Positions 17,209 to 25,959 of a stretch of DNA of 64,000 bases are shown here, piece after piece (the first letter of the stretch is position 1; every line of letters begins with the position of its first letter). This DNA comes from Azonexaceae bacterium s22. GTDB lineage: Bacteria > Pseudomonadota > Gammaproteobacteria > Burkholderiales > Rhodocyclaceae. The stretch covers positions 1 to 64,000 of the forward strand of contig WYCU01000005.1 in NCBI GenBank assembly GCA_016617495.1, read 5' to 3'. Made by a program: the position numbers and the translations under genes. The notes under the pieces were generated by a model. That model worked only from the letters and a program-made list of their open reading frames with translations, was not told where the DNA came from and made no database searches.

Positions 17209-18621
17209 ATGAAACCCGTCTGGGTCGTTGATGACGACCGTTCCATCCGCTGGGTCCTGGAGAAGACCCTGTCCCGCGAGGGCATTCCTTTCAAAAGCTT
17301 TGCCTCGGCAACCGAAGCGATTTCGCAGCTCGAACAGGGGATCGAACCCCCGCAAGTGCTGATGTCGGACATCCGGATGCCCGGACAATCGGGTCTGGAG
17401 CTGTTGCAAGAGGTCAAAACGCGTTTTCCTGCCGTGCCGGTCATCATCATGACCGCCTATTCCGATCTGGAAAGTGCCGTGGCTGCGTTTCAGGGCGGCG
17501 CCTTCGAATACCTGCCCAAGCCCTTCGATGTCGATCAGGCCGTGGAATTGATTCGTCGTGCCGTCGATGAATCAATGCACCAGGCTGGTGCATCCGAGGA
17601 AGAGGGCCTGGTGCCCGAGATTCTCGGGCAGGCCCCGGCCATGCAGGAAGTGTTTCGCGCCATCGGTCGTCTGGCCCTGTCGCATGCCACCGTCCTGATT
17701 ACCGGCGAATCCGGTTCGGGCAAGGAACTGGTGGCGCGTGCCCTGCATCGTCACAGCCCGCGTGCCGACAAACCTTTCATCGCCATCAACACCGCGGCGA
17801 TTCCCAAGGATCTGCTGGAATCCGAATTGTTCGGCCATGAGCGCGGCGCCTTCACCGGCGCACAGGCGCAACGGCGCGGGCGTTTCGAGCAGGCCGAGGG
17901 CGGTACGCTGTTCCTCGATGAAATCGGCGACATGCCTTCCGAATTGCAGACGCGCCTGCTGCGTGTGCTGTCGGACGGCCACTACTACCGTGTCGGCGGG
18001 CATTCGCCGATCAAGGCCAATGTCCGCGTCATCGCCGCCACCCACCAGAATCTCGAAACGCGGGTCAAGGAAGGCCTGTTCCGCGAAGACCTTTTCCACC
18101 GCCTCAACGTCATCCGCATCCGTCTGCCGGCCCTGCGCGAGCGCCGCGAGGACATCCCGCTGCTGACCCGCCATTTCCTGCAGAAAAGTGCGCGCGAACT
18201 CGGTGTCGAGGCCAAGCGCCTTTCCGATGCTGCGCTCAAATATCTGAGCGGCCTGGATTTCCAGGGCAACGTCCGGCAACTGGAAAACCTTTGCCACTGG
18301 CTCACCGTCATGGCGCCGGGGCAGCAGGTGGAAATCGGCGATCTGCCGGCCGAACTGCGCGAAGCCACGCCGACAGCGCTGGCCACCGACTGGGAAACCG
18401 CGCTGGAGGGCGAGGTGGATCGTCTGCTGGCGGCCGGCGTGCCGGATGTGCACGGCCATCTCAGCCAGGTGTTCGAGCGCATCCTGATTTCCCGGGCGCT
18501 GGCGCGTACCGGCGGGCGGCGCATCGAAGCGGCGCAGGCGCTGGGTATCGGACGCAACACCATTACCCGCAAGATCGCCGAACTGGGTATCGACGGCGGC
18601 AAGGAGCCGGCGGCGGAGTAA
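17209..18621 (+). CDS. ntrC: Nitrogen regulation response regulator NtrC
   Basis: 470 residues: receiver domain with Asp54 (MSDIRMPG), AAA+ domain with Walker A GESGSGKE, sigma54-contact loop ERGAFTGAQ and Walker B LFLDEIGDM, and a Fis-type helix-turn-helix at the C-terminus (RRIEAAQALGIGRNTITRKI). It activates sigma54 promoters; the two enhancer sites and -24/-12 promoter at glnA are its likely target here. Operon ntrB-ntrC, with birA starting 10 bp downstream. Confidence 0.97.
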   Translation: MKPVWVVDDDRSIRWVLEKTLSREGIPFKSFASATEAISQLEQGIEPPQVLMSDIRMPGQSGLELLQEVKTRFPAVPVIIMTAYSDLESAVAAFQGGAFEYLPKPFDVDQAVELIRRAVDESMHQAGASEEEGLVPEILGQAPAMQEVFRAIGRLALSHATVLITGESGSGKELVARALHRHSPRADKPFIAINTAAIPKDLLESELFGHERGAFTGAQAQRRGRFEQAEGGTLFLDEIGDMPSELQTRLLRVLSDGHYYRVGGHSPIKANVRVIAATHQNLETRVKEGLFREDLFHRLNVIRIRLPALRERREDIPLLTRHFLQKSARELGVEAKRLSDAALKYLSGLDFQGNVRQLENLCHWLTVMAPGQQVEIGDLPAELREATPTALATDWETALEGEVDRLLAAGVPDVHGHLSQVFERILISRALARTGGRRIEAAQALGIGRNTITRKIAELGIDGGKEPAAE

Positions 18622-18631
18622 AATCCGTTGC

Positions 18632-19423
18632 ATGGCAAGCATCGATCCTGTCCTTCTCAAGTCCCGGCTGGGCGAACTGGCCGGGCGTTTTGACGTTGAT
18701 GCGCTCGACGAATGCGATTCGACGAGCAGCGAACTGCTGCGTCGCGCCGAGCGCGGCGCGCCTGCCGGAACGGTCATCGTGGCCGACCGCCAGCGCGCCG
18801 GGCGCGGTCGGCGTGGGCGCCAGTGGTTGTCGGCGCCGGAAGACAGTCTCACCTTCTCCCTGCTTTGGCGCTTTTCCGGGTCGGCCATGCGTCTCTCCGG
18901 ACTCTCGCTGGCAGTCGGCGTCGCCGTGGCCAAGGGGCTGGAATCCCTGGGGGCCCACGGCGCCCGCCTCAAATGGCCGAACGATGTCCTGCTCGAACAA
19001 GAGGGCGAGTTCGCCAAGCTTGCCGGCATCCTGATCGAACTGGCATCCGACCGCCGCGGTACGCAGGCGGTGATTGGCATCGGTCTCAACCTGCGCGCGC
19101 CCACCGTCGAGCTGCCACAACCGGCCGCCGGCCTGGATGAAGCGATCCGCGTCTTGCCCGACCGCCACACCCTGCTTGCCGCCTTGCTGACGGCGCTCGC
19201 TGACGTGCTGCAACGCTTCGAGGAGGGCGGTTTCGCCGCGCTGCAAAGCGAATGGCAGGCACGCCATGCCTGGCAGGGGCTGCCGGTCCGCCTCATTGAG
19301 GATGGTGTCGAGGAAGGCCCCGGCATTTGCCTCGGTGCCGATAGCGATGGGGCCTTGCTGGTCGAAACGCCGGTGTGCATCAAGCGCTTCCTGTCCGGCG
19401 ACGTTTCCCTGCGCCGCGCATGA
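18632..19423 (+). CDS. birA: Biotin-[acetyl-CoA-carboxylase] ligase, monofunctional
   Basis: 263 residues. Catalytic motifs are seen: the biotinyl-AMP loop GRGRRGRQWLSAPEDSL, KWPNDVLL, GIGLNL and a C-terminal SH3-like part. The N-terminal winged helix of E. coli BirA is missing, so it is a group I ligase that biotinylates AccB without repressing bio genes. It overlaps coaX by 4 bp (ATGA), a birA-coaX pairing common in betaproteobacteria. Confidence 0.93.
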   Translation: MASIDPVLLKSRLGELAGRFDVDALDECDSTSSELLRRAERGAPAGTVIVADRQRAGRGRRGRQWLSAPEDSLTFSLLWRFSGSAMRLSGLSLAVGVAVAKGLESLGAHGARLKWPNDVLLEQEGEFAKLAGILIELASDRRGTQAVIGIGLNLRAPTVELPQPAAGLDEAIRVLPDRHTLLAALLTALADVLQRFEEGGFAALQSEWQARHAWQGLPVRLIEDGVEEGPGICLGADSDGALLVETPVCIKRFLSGDVSLRRA

Positions 19424-20154
19424 TCCTGTGCATCGACAGCGGCAACAGCCGCATCAAGTGGGACTGGCACGATGGGCAAAGCTGGCAGGGAATTGTCGCG
19501 GTCGACCATCAAAATCGGGCAAAAATGGCCGAGTTGCTGGCCGGTGCGGCGATGCCGGATCGGGTGATGCTGGCCAATGTCGCCGGGGCTGAAGCCGGGG
19601 CGGCCATCCGTGCGGCCCTCGGGCCGTGGCAGGCGCGTCTGGTTGAAGTGGCGTCGACTGCTGCAGCCGGCGGCGTGACCAACGGCTACGTGCAACCGGA
19701 ACGGCTCGGCGTTGATCGCTGGTGCGCGCTCATCGGCGCCCGGGCGCTGCAGGCCGGTCCCTGCGTGGTGGTCATGGCCGGGACGGCGACCACGGTCGAT
19801 GCGCTGGACGCCGAGGGGCATTTTCTCGGTGGCCTGATCCTGCCCGGTTACGAACTGATGCGCCGCGCGCTGGCGCGCGATACGGCCGCCTTGCCGCTGG
19901 CGGCCGGACAGCACACCCCCTGGCCGCGCGCTACCGACGATGCCATCGTCACCGGTTGCCTCGAAGCCCAGGCCGGCGCCATCGAGCGCTTTGCGCGGCG
20001 CATGGGCGGCGGTGCAATCTGCCTGCTTTCCGGCGGTGCCGCTGTTGCCATCGCCCCGCATCTCGATCTGCCCTGCCGGGCGGTCGACAATCTGGTGCTC
20101 GAAGGCTTGCGCTGCCTTGCCCTTGCCAACGGCCCGTGTGGCCGCAACGGTTGA
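19420..20154 (+). CDS. coaX: Type III pantothenate kinase
   Basis: 244 residues; first step of CoA synthesis, ATP-dependent phosphorylation of pantothenate. Seen: the phosphate-binding N-terminus CIDSGNSRIKW, the catalytic region GVDRWCALIGAR, GTATTVDAL and GGLILPGYELM. The segment GIVAVDHQNRAKM (about residues 24-36) is encoded by a near-perfect copy of the dispersed element, in frame. It lies in a variable surface region of the fold, so activity is probably kept. Start ATG at 19420 overlaps the birA stop. Confidence 0.92.
   Translation: MILCIDSGNSRIKWDWHDGQSWQGIVAVDHQNRAKMAELLAGAAMPDRVMLANVAGAEAGAAIRAALGPWQARLVEVASTAAAGGVTNGYVQPERLGVDRWCALIGARALQAGPCVVVMAGTATTVDALDAEGHFLGGLILPGYELMRRALARDTAALPLAAGQHTPWPRATDDAIVTGCLEAQAGAIERFARRMGGGAICLLSGGAAVAIAPHLDLPCRAVDNLVLEGLRCLALANGPCGRNG
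19491..19526 (+). repeat. Dispersed 37-bp element inside coaX
   Basis: AATTGTCGCGGTCGACC, then ATC, then AAAATCGGGCAAAAAT: both halves of the family intact within an essential-type gene, translated in frame. Confidence 0.85.
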
Positions 20155-20210
20155 AGAAACCGGGCTTCGCGGCGACAATGGCCGTCGATTCGACCGCTTG
20201 AGGAAGGCTC

Positions 20211-20612
20211 ATGTTCGATCCCGTCATCAATGCCCTGCCGGCCTTTGCCGGCTTCTTCGCGACGGCCTGCGTCCTGCTGGCTGCCTTTCTCGGCCTCTAC
20301 GTGCTGGTCACGCCCTACAACGAACTGGCGCTGATCCGCGAGGGCAATAGCGCCGCCGCCGTCAGCTTCGGCGGTGCGCTCATCGGCTTTGCCCTGCCGC
20401 TGGCGGTTTCCGTGGCGGTGAGCCATAACCTTTATGCCATGCTCGGCTGGGGCGTCGTCGCCGGCATTGTCCAGCTGCTGGCTTATATTGCCGCGCGCAT
20501 TGCCCTGCCGCAGCTCAATGAATGCATTCCCCAGGGCAAGCTGGCTTCGGGGATTTTTCTGGCAACCCTGGCGCTCGGTGTCGGCATCCTCAATGCCGGC
20601 TGCATCGTCTGA
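20211..20612 (+). CDS. DUF350 family membrane protein
   Basis: 133 residues with four predicted membrane helices (about 12-32, 52-72, 78-98, 112-132), the layout of DUF350/YjfL. Good ribosome site (GAGGAAGG). First of four same-strand genes (DUF350, SPFH, DUF4178, small protein), spaced 18, 10 and -1 bp, so an operon. DUF350 proteins are known to co-occur with SPFH, DUF4178, PspA-like and spermidine-synthase-like genes in envelope stress loci; molecular role unknown. Confidence 0.8.
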   Translation: MFDPVINALPAFAGFFATACVLLAAFLGLYVLVTPYNELALIREGNSAAAVSFGGALIGFALPLAVSVAVSHNLYAMLGWGVVAGIVQLLAYIAARIALPQLNECIPQGKLASGIFLATLALGVGILNAGCIV

Positions 20613-20630
20613 TCCACCTAGGAGATTGGC

Positions 20631-21659
20631 ATGGCCCTCATGGATTTCATCAAGAAACAGTTTATCGACATCCTCCAATGGACCGAGGATGCGGACGGCA
20701 CCCTGGCCTGGCGTTTCCCGATGGCGGAAATGGAAATCCAGAACGGCGCCAGCCTGACCGTGCGCGAATCGCAGATGGCGATGTTCGTCAACGAAGGTAC
20801 GGTGGCCGACGTTTTCAGCCCCGGCATGTACAAGCTGACGACGCAAACCCTGCCGGTCCTGACCTATCTCAAGAACTGGGACAAGCTCTTCGAATCCCCG
20901 TTCAAGTCCGACCTCTACTTCTTCTCCACGCGCACCCAGCTCGATCAGAAATGGGGAACGCCCAATCCGATCACCATCCGTGACAAGGATTTCGGCATCG
21001 TCCGCCTGCGCGCCTTCGGCATCTATTCCTACCACCTGACCGACCCCAAGGCCTTCTACCAGAAGATCTCCGGCACACGCGCCAGCTATACCCGCAACGA
21101 GCTGGAAGGCCAGTTGCGCAATACGCTGGTGGCGGGGATGACCGATCTCTTCGGCGAATCCGGCGTGCCCTTCATCGACATGGCCGGCAATCAGGATGAA
21201 TTCGGCAAGGCCATGCTGGCCAAGGCGCAGCCGATGTTCGCCGAATACGGGCTGAGCCTCGATTCGCTGGTGGTGCAGAACGTTTCGCTGCCGGAAGAGC
21301 TGCAAAAGATCCTCGACCAGCGCATCGGCATGAACATGATCGGCGACATGCAGCGCTTCACCCAGTATCAGGTCGCCAACAGCATTCCCGATGCAGCCAG
21401 GAACGAAGGCGGGCTGGCGGCCATGGGCGTCGGTCTCGGTGCCGGCGTCGGCTTCGGCCAGGTCGTTGGGCAGGCCATGGGCGCGGCCATGCAGCCCGCC
21501 GCCGCACCGGCTGCCGCGCCGGTCGCACCCGTTGCGCCGGTGAGTGCCGACGACATCGTCGCCACGCTGGAAAAGCTCCACGGCCTCGTCGAAAAGGGCA
21601 TCCTCAGCCAGGAAGAGTTCGCCGCCAAGAAGGCAGAATTGCTCAAGAAACTGGGTTGA
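20631..21659 (+). CDS. SPFH-domain protein (YdjI-like) with C-terminal SHOCT motif
   Basis: 342 residues. The SPFH/virion-core-like domain covers about 20-260 (NEGTVADVFSPGMYKL, WGTPNPITIRDKDFGIV). A Gly/Ala/Pro-rich linker follows, then a SHOCT helix-turn at the C-terminus (LHGLVEKGILSQEEFAAKKAELL). SPFH proteins scaffold membrane microdomains. The stop is followed after 10 bp by the GTG start of the DUF4178 gene, across a weak copy of the repeat's GC-rich half (GTTGTCGCGGTCAACCC on the minus strand). Confidence 0.88.
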   Translation: MALMDFIKKQFIDILQWTEDADGTLAWRFPMAEMEIQNGASLTVRESQMAMFVNEGTVADVFSPGMYKLTTQTLPVLTYLKNWDKLFESPFKSDLYFFSTRTQLDQKWGTPNPITIRDKDFGIVRLRAFGIYSYHLTDPKAFYQKISGTRASYTRNELEGQLRNTLVAGMTDLFGESGVPFIDMAGNQDEFGKAMLAKAQPMFAEYGLSLDSLVVQNVSLPEELQKILDQRIGMNMIGDMQRFTQYQVANSIPDAARNEGGLAAMGVGLGAGVGFGQVVGQAMGAAMQPAAAPAAAPVAPVAPVSADDIVATLEKLHGLVEKGILSQEEFAAKKAELLKKLG

Positions 21660-21669
21660 CCGCGACAAC

Positions 21670-23598
21670 GTGGCCCTGACTGCCTCCTGCCCGTCCTGCG
21701 GCGCGCCGGTCGTCTTCCAGTCGGCCGGCTCCATCTTTGCCGTTTGCGCGTACTGCCAAAGCACGCTGGTTCGTCACGACCAGGCGCTGGAGGACATCGG
21801 CAAGATGGCGGCACTGGTCGAAGACCGCTCGCCGCTGCAACTCGGGTCGGAAGGGGTTTATCAAGGCATTCATTTCGCCCTGATCGGGCGCATCCAGATC
21901 AAGTATCCGAGTGGCGTCTGGAACGAGTGGCATCTGCTCTTCGACGACATGCGTACCGGCTGGCTGTCGGAAGCCGGCGGCGAGTATGTGCTCACCTTCC
22001 AGGAGGCGCCGCAGGAAATGCTGCCGGCGCAGGGCGATCTCAAGGTGGGGCAGCGCTTCGTCCTTCAGGGGCAGCCGTGGACGGTGTCCAACATCGAACA
22101 CGCCGAGTGCATTGCCGGTGCCGGCGAGTTGCCGTTCAAGGTGGGGGCGGGCTACCCGGTTGTCGCGGTCGACCTGCGAAATCATGCCCATTTCGCCACC
22201 CTCGATTATTCGGAAACGCCACCGCTGCTGTTCATCGGCGAGGCGGTGGATTTCGCCGCGCTCAAGCTGGCCAACCTGCGCGACGGCCAGGCGCTGCCGA
22301 CCGCCACGGTCGAAGCCCAGGTCTTCCGCTGCCCCGCCTGCGGGGCGCCGATGCAGGCGCGCTCGGCGGAAATCCTCGCAGTCGGCTGCGTGACTTGCGG
22401 TGCGGTAGTCGATACCAGCGACCTCAACCACCGCATCCTCAGCGCCGCGCTCGATACGCGCGACCAGAAATATGTCCCGCGCCTGCCGTTGGGCAGCAAG
22501 GGCACGCTGGAGGGCAAGCCGGTCGAGGTCATCGGCTTCATGGTCCGGCGCAGCCGCAGCGAAGGCATTGCCTACGACTGGCGCGAATACCTGCTGGCCG
22601 GCGAAAACGGCACCTACCGCTGGCTCACCGAATACAACGGCCACTGGAACGTGGTCGATGTACTTTCCCGTCCGCCCAGCACCAGCGCCGTCATTGAGGT
22701 CGACAACCTCCGTTACGGCGATGCTTCCTACCGCCACTTTGCCACCACGCTTGCCGCCGAGGTCATTCAGGTCAGCGGCGAATTCACCTGGCGCGTCAGG
22801 CGCGGCGATGTCAGCCGCGTCATCGATTACGTGGCGCCGCCGAACATGCTTTCGCGCGAATCCACGGACAACGAAATCAGCTGGTCGCGCGGCACCTATG
22901 TCGCGCCGGAAGTCATTGCCACCGCCTTCGGCATCAAGAGCCGGATGATCGCCCCGGTCGGCGTCTATGCCAACCAGCCCAATCCCTGGGAGGAAACGCA
23001 TCGCCGCGTTTGTCGCCTGTTCTGGCGCCTCGCTGTTGTGGCCGTGGTGTTGCAGCTCTTTTTCGCCTTCATTGCCGGTGGCCGCACCCTGCTCAATCAG
23101 GATTTCACCTTCTCCCGCGACATGGCCGAAGAAAGCGTGGTCAGCCGCGAATTCGAAGTGCGCGGCAAACCGCGCAAGCTCACCATCAGCAACGACACCT
23201 CGCTCAGCAACAACTGGCTCGGGCTGGACATGATGCTGGTGAACAAAGCCACGGGCGAAGCCTGGCCCGCCAACCGCGAAATTGCCTACTACGCGGGCGG
23301 TGCCGGCGAAGATGCGTGGTCCGAAGGCAACCGCGAGGACGAGATCGTCTTCCTCGATATTCCGCCCGGCACCTATTACCTGACGCTCGATCCCGAAGTC
23401 GGCAGGGACAACGGCGTGCCGGTGCGCAACCGCTTGCGGGTCGTGGCCGGCAGTTCCGGCTGGTCGAACTTCGTGTTCGTGATGCTCTTCCTGATGGTCT
23501 TCCCGGTATTCACCCGCTTGCGCGTCAGCGCATTCGAAGCGGCGCGCTGGGCCGAGAGCGACCACGCGCCCGTGGCTTCCGATGGAGACGGCGACTGA
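21670..23598 (+). CDS. DUF4178 protein with two zinc ribbons and C-terminal membrane segments
   Basis: 642 residues, GTG start. A first zinc ribbon CPSCGAPVVF...CAYC (about 5-30) and a DUF4178-like beta domain are followed by a second ribbon CPACGAPMQ...CVTC (about 220-245) and a second DUF4178 region. Membrane segments lie near residues 455-475 and 600-620, with an extracytoplasmic beta-rich domain between. The duplicated ribbon-DUF4178 unit suggests internal duplication. It shares one base with the next small gene. Role unknown; context suggests an envelope complex with the SPFH and DUF350 proteins. Confidence 0.82.
   Translation: MALTASCPSCGAPVVFQSAGSIFAVCAYCQSTLVRHDQALEDIGKMAALVEDRSPLQLGSEGVYQGIHFALIGRIQIKYPSGVWNEWHLLFDDMRTGWLSEAGGEYVLTFQEAPQEMLPAQGDLKVGQRFVLQGQPWTVSNIEHAECIAGAGELPFKVGAGYPVVAVDLRNHAHFATLDYSETPPLLFIGEAVDFAALKLANLRDGQALPTATVEAQVFRCPACGAPMQARSAEILAVGCVTCGAVVDTSDLNHRILSAALDTRDQKYVPRLPLGSKGTLEGKPVEVIGFMVRRSRSEGIAYDWREYLLAGENGTYRWLTEYNGHWNVVDVLSRPPSTSAVIEVDNLRYGDASYRHFATTLAAEVIQVSGEFTWRVRRGDVSRVIDYVAPPNMLSRESTDNEISWSRGTYVAPEVIATAFGIKSRMIAPVGVYANQPNPWEETHRRVCRLFWRLAVVAVVLQLFFAFIAGGRTLLNQDFTFSRDMAEESVVSREFEVRGKPRKLTISNDTSLSNNWLGLDMMLVNKATGEAWPANREIAYYAGGAGEDAWSEGNREDEIVFLDIPPGTYYLTLDPEVGRDNGVPVRNRLRVVAGSSGWSNFVFVMLFLMVFPVFTRLRVSAFEAARWAESDHAPVASDGDGD
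22159..22193 (+). repeat. Probable diverged copy of the dispersed element inside the DUF4178 gene
   Basis: GTTGTCGCGGTCGACCTGCG keeps the GC-rich half almost exactly; the second half (AAATCATGCCCATTT) is diverged. Translated as VVAVDLRNHAHF, in the same frame as the coaX copy. Confidence 0.45.
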
Positions 23599-23750
23599 TG
23601 TTCGATAAATTCAACCTCGGCGCCGGTGTGCTTGCCCTGCTGCTGTTTGCCTTCGCCCAGCAACAGGGCTGGAACGTCTTCGACAACGTCGCCAACTCGG
23701 GTGGTTCCGGCTCCGGCGGTTCCGGCAGCAGCCGGGTCTACCACAAGTAA
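23598..23750 (+). CDS. Small membrane protein of the DUF350/SPFH cluster
   Basis: 50 residues: one hydrophobic helix (LGAGVLALLLFAFAQQQGW, about 7-25) and a Gly/Ser-rich tail ending RVYHK. The start overlaps the preceding stop (TGATG), implying translational coupling and a real gene. It probably partners the membrane proteins encoded upstream. No family recognised. It converges with the Gly/Cys-tailed protein on the other strand across 12 bp. Confidence 0.65.
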   Translation: MFDKFNLGAGVLALLLFAFAQQQGWNVFDNVANSGGSGSGGSGSSRVYHK

Positions 23751-23762
23751 GCGTTTGCCGAC

Positions 23763-24428
23763 TCAGTCGCCGCCGCCACCGCATCCCCCGCCGCCGCAGC
23801 CCCCATCCCCATCGGCGTTGCCGCCATCACCACCGCAACCGCTGCCGCCGCCGCAGCCAATGTGACTGGCGCAATAGCCGTTCCCGGCCTGGCCGGCGGC
23901 CATGCAATCCAGCCGGTAAACAAAGCCCCCGGCGAGGCCCAGCGCCGCATCCAGGGCAAAGAGTTGCGGCAGCCGGCTCGGCGCTTTCGGGTCGATGCCT
24001 TCGCGGGCGCAGGCCAGCCGCCAGGCGCGCTTGATGCCCTGTGTGGCGACGGTGGGCGAGGCCATCGCTTCGGCCGGCGTGTGGTGCAGAAAATGCCCGA
24101 AAGCCTTGCGGCAGAATTGATCGTACTGGCGGGTAAAGAGAATGAACTCGTGCCACGCATCGTCGACGGCTTGCGAGGGCATGGCGACCAGCCGTTGCCG
24201 TGCGCCATGGCACAGGTGGAAGTAAGTGCGCAGCCCGGTAAACACCTGCGCCCGCTGCTCGGCGGAAAGCTCGGGGCGGCGTGCGGCCAGGCGCTGGTCG
24301 AGAAACTTGGCGTAGGGATAGCTTTCGATAAAGGCTTCGCGCTGCCGCCGCCCGGCGCGATGCCAGAGCTTGGCGCCGATGATCGACAGCAGCGTGGCGA
24401 CAACGAGGAAGGCAACCAGCTTGGCCAT
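23763..24428 (-). CDS. Membrane-anchored glycine-rich-domain protein with Gly/Cys tail
   Basis: 221 residues. An N-terminal membrane helix (about 3-20) is followed by a helical domain with YPYAKFLD, LCHGARQRLVAMPSQAVDD and DDAWHEFILFTRQYDQFC, resembling the glycine-rich-domain protein family. It ends in a low-complexity tail of Gly with six Cys and several Asp from about residue 190. The tail could bind metal or be disulfide-linked. Convergent with the DUF350/SPFH/DUF4178 cluster, so probably functionally linked. No catalytic function can be claimed. Confidence 0.65.
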   Translation of the reverse strand: MAKLVAFLVVATLLSIIGAKLWHRAGRRQREAFIESYPYAKFLDQRLAARRPELSAEQRAQVFTGLRTYFHLCHGARQRLVAMPSQAVDDAWHEFILFTRQYDQFCRKAFGHFLHHTPAEAMASPTVATQGIKRAWRLACAREGIDPKAPSRLPQLFALDAALGLAGGFVYRLDCMAAGQAGNGYCASHIGCGGGSGCGGDGGNADGDGGCGGGGCGGGGD

Positions 24429-24443
24429 CGCGAACGATCCCGC

Positions 24444-25898
24444 TCAGCCCGCCACGTCAAAGCACAGGTATTTGATTTCGAGATAATCCTCGATCCCGTA
24501 CTTGGAGCCCTCGCGCCCGATGCCCGATTGCTTCACTCCGCCAAACGGCGCCACCTCGTTGGAAATCAACCCGGTGTTGATGCCGACCATGCCGTAATCC
24601 AACGCCTCGCCCACGCGCCAGCAGCGGGCCACGTCGCGCGAATAGAAATACGCCGCCAGCCCAAACTCCGTGGCGTTGGCCATGGCGATGGCCTCGGCTT
24701 CGGTCTCGAAGCGGAACAGCGGCGCCACCGGGCCGAAGGTTTCCTCGCGGGCCACGCGCATCGCCGCGGTGACGTCTGCCAGCACCGTCGGCTGGAAAAA
24801 ATTGCCGCCCAGCGCATGGCGGGCGCCGCCGCACAGCACGCGTGCGCCCTTGGCCGTGGCATCCGCGACATGCGCTTCCACCTTGGCCAGCGCCGCGGCG
24901 TCGATCAGCGGGCCTTGAACCACGCCCGGCGCATCGCCCGCGCCCACGGCCAGCGCCGCCACGCGTGCGGCCAGCTTTTCGGCAAAGGCCTCGTAGACGC
25001 CGGACTGCACCAGCAAGCGGTTGGCGCAAACGCAGGTTTGCCCGGTGTTGCGGTATTTGGCGATCAACGCGCCTTCGACGGCGGCATCCACGTCCGCGTC
25101 GTCAAAAACGATGAACGGTGCATTGCCGCCCAGTTCCAGCGACAGCTTCTTGATCGTCGGCGCACACTGCGCCATCAACAGCCGGCCCACTTCCGTCGAG
25201 CCGGTGAAAGACAGCTTCTGCACCACCGGGCTGCTCGTCAGCGCGCCGCCAATGGCCACCGGATCGCCCGTCAGCACATTGAATACGCCGGGCGGGAAGC
25301 CGGCCGCTTCGGCCAGCGCGGCCAGCGCCAGCGCCGTCAGCGGCGTCTGCTCGGCGGGCTTGACCACCACGGTGCACCCGGCGGCCAGCGCCGGCGCCAC
25401 CTTGCGCGTAATCATGGCCAGCGGGAAATTCCACGGCGTAATCGCCGCGCACACACCAATGGCTTGCTTGATGACCACGAGGCGCTTGCCCGGCACCGGC
25501 GAAGGAATGGTTTCGCCGTAAGTGCGCTTGCCTTCTTCGGCAAACCACTCAACGAACGAGGCGCCATAAGCTACCTCGCCGCGCGCTTCGGCCAGCGGTT
25601 TGCCGCCTTCGGCGGTAATCAGCTGCGCCAGATCTTCGGTATTCGCCACGATCAGCGCAAACCACTTCTGCATCAGTTGCCCGCGCTGCTTGGCCGTCAG
25701 GGCGCGCCAGCCCGGCAGCGCCGCTTCGGCAGCGGCGATGGCGCGCTGCGTTTCCGCCGCACCGCAATTCGGCACCTGGCCCAGCACCTCGCCATTGGCC
25801 GGATTCAGTACCGACAGGCTCGCACCGCTGTCGGCCGCCAACCATTTTCCGTCCAAAAACACGGTCGACCGCGACAATCTCTGATCCTGAAGCTTCAT
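24444..25898 (-). CDS. gabD: NAD(P)-dependent aldehyde dehydrogenase, succinate-semialdehyde type
   Basis: 484 residues, full ALDH length. Seen: the cofactor loop PWNFPLAMI, VVKPAEQTPL, FTGSTEVGR, catalytic Glu in LELGGNAPF, and catalytic Cys in NTGQTCVCANR. The neighbouring Cys two residues later is typical of GabD enzymes, as is the C-terminal GREGSKYGIEDYLEIKY. No gabT adjacent, so the physiological aldehyde is uncertain. The first 20 codons include a copy of the dispersed element (RLSRSTVFLDGKW), and homologues usually begin around the following FLDGKW. Confidence 0.85.
   Translation of the reverse strand: MKLQDQRLSRSTVFLDGKWLAADSGASLSVLNPANGEVLGQVPNCGAAETQRAIAAAEAALPGWRALTAKQRGQLMQKWFALIVANTEDLAQLITAEGGKPLAEARGEVAYGASFVEWFAEEGKRTYGETIPSPVPGKRLVVIKQAIGVCAAITPWNFPLAMITRKVAPALAAGCTVVVKPAEQTPLTALALAALAEAAGFPPGVFNVLTGDPVAIGGALTSSPVVQKLSFTGSTEVGRLLMAQCAPTIKKLSLELGGNAPFIVFDDADVDAAVEGALIAKYRNTGQTCVCANRLLVQSGVYEAFAEKLAARVAALAVGAGDAPGVVQGPLIDAAALAKVEAHVADATAKGARVLCGGARHALGGNFFQPTVLADVTAAMRVAREETFGPVAPLFRFETEAEAIAMANATEFGLAAYFYSRDVARCWRVGEALDYGMVGINTGLISNEVAPFGGVKQSGIGREGSKYGIEDYLEIKYLCFDVAG
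25844..25879 (-). repeat. Dispersed element, partly conserved copy at the 5' end of the aldehyde dehydrogenase
   Basis: On the minus strand GATTGTCGCGGTCGACCG is exact for the GC-rich half; the following TTTTTGGACGGAAAATG only loosely resembles the A-rich half. Translated in frame within codons 7-19. Confidence 0.6.
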
Positions 25899-25922
25899 GG
25901 GCTTGAAAATTCCTGTAAAAAC

Positions 25923-25958
25923 GTTAAGTTATGAATTGTTCGCAGAAATAACTTTAAC
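25923..25958. promoter_or_regulatory. AT-rich inverted repeat before the NlpC lipoprotein
   Basis: GTTAAGTTAT (25923-25932) pairs with ATAACTTTAAC (25948-25958), with one bulged base and a 15-nt loop, ending one base before the ATG. No Shine-Dalgarno is seen between. It could be a regulator operator in this divergent promoter or a translation-controlling hairpin. Confidence 0.5.
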
Positions 25959-25959
25959 T

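Noticed and set aside
17572-20178. Minus-strand open frame of about 868 codons opposite ntrC-birA-coaX
   Set aside because: It spans three real genes in antisense and has no start or domain support.
23763-23870. GC-rich triplet run as a regulatory or satellite repeat
   Set aside because: It is explained by the Gly/Cys codons of the glycine-rich protein's tail on the minus strand.
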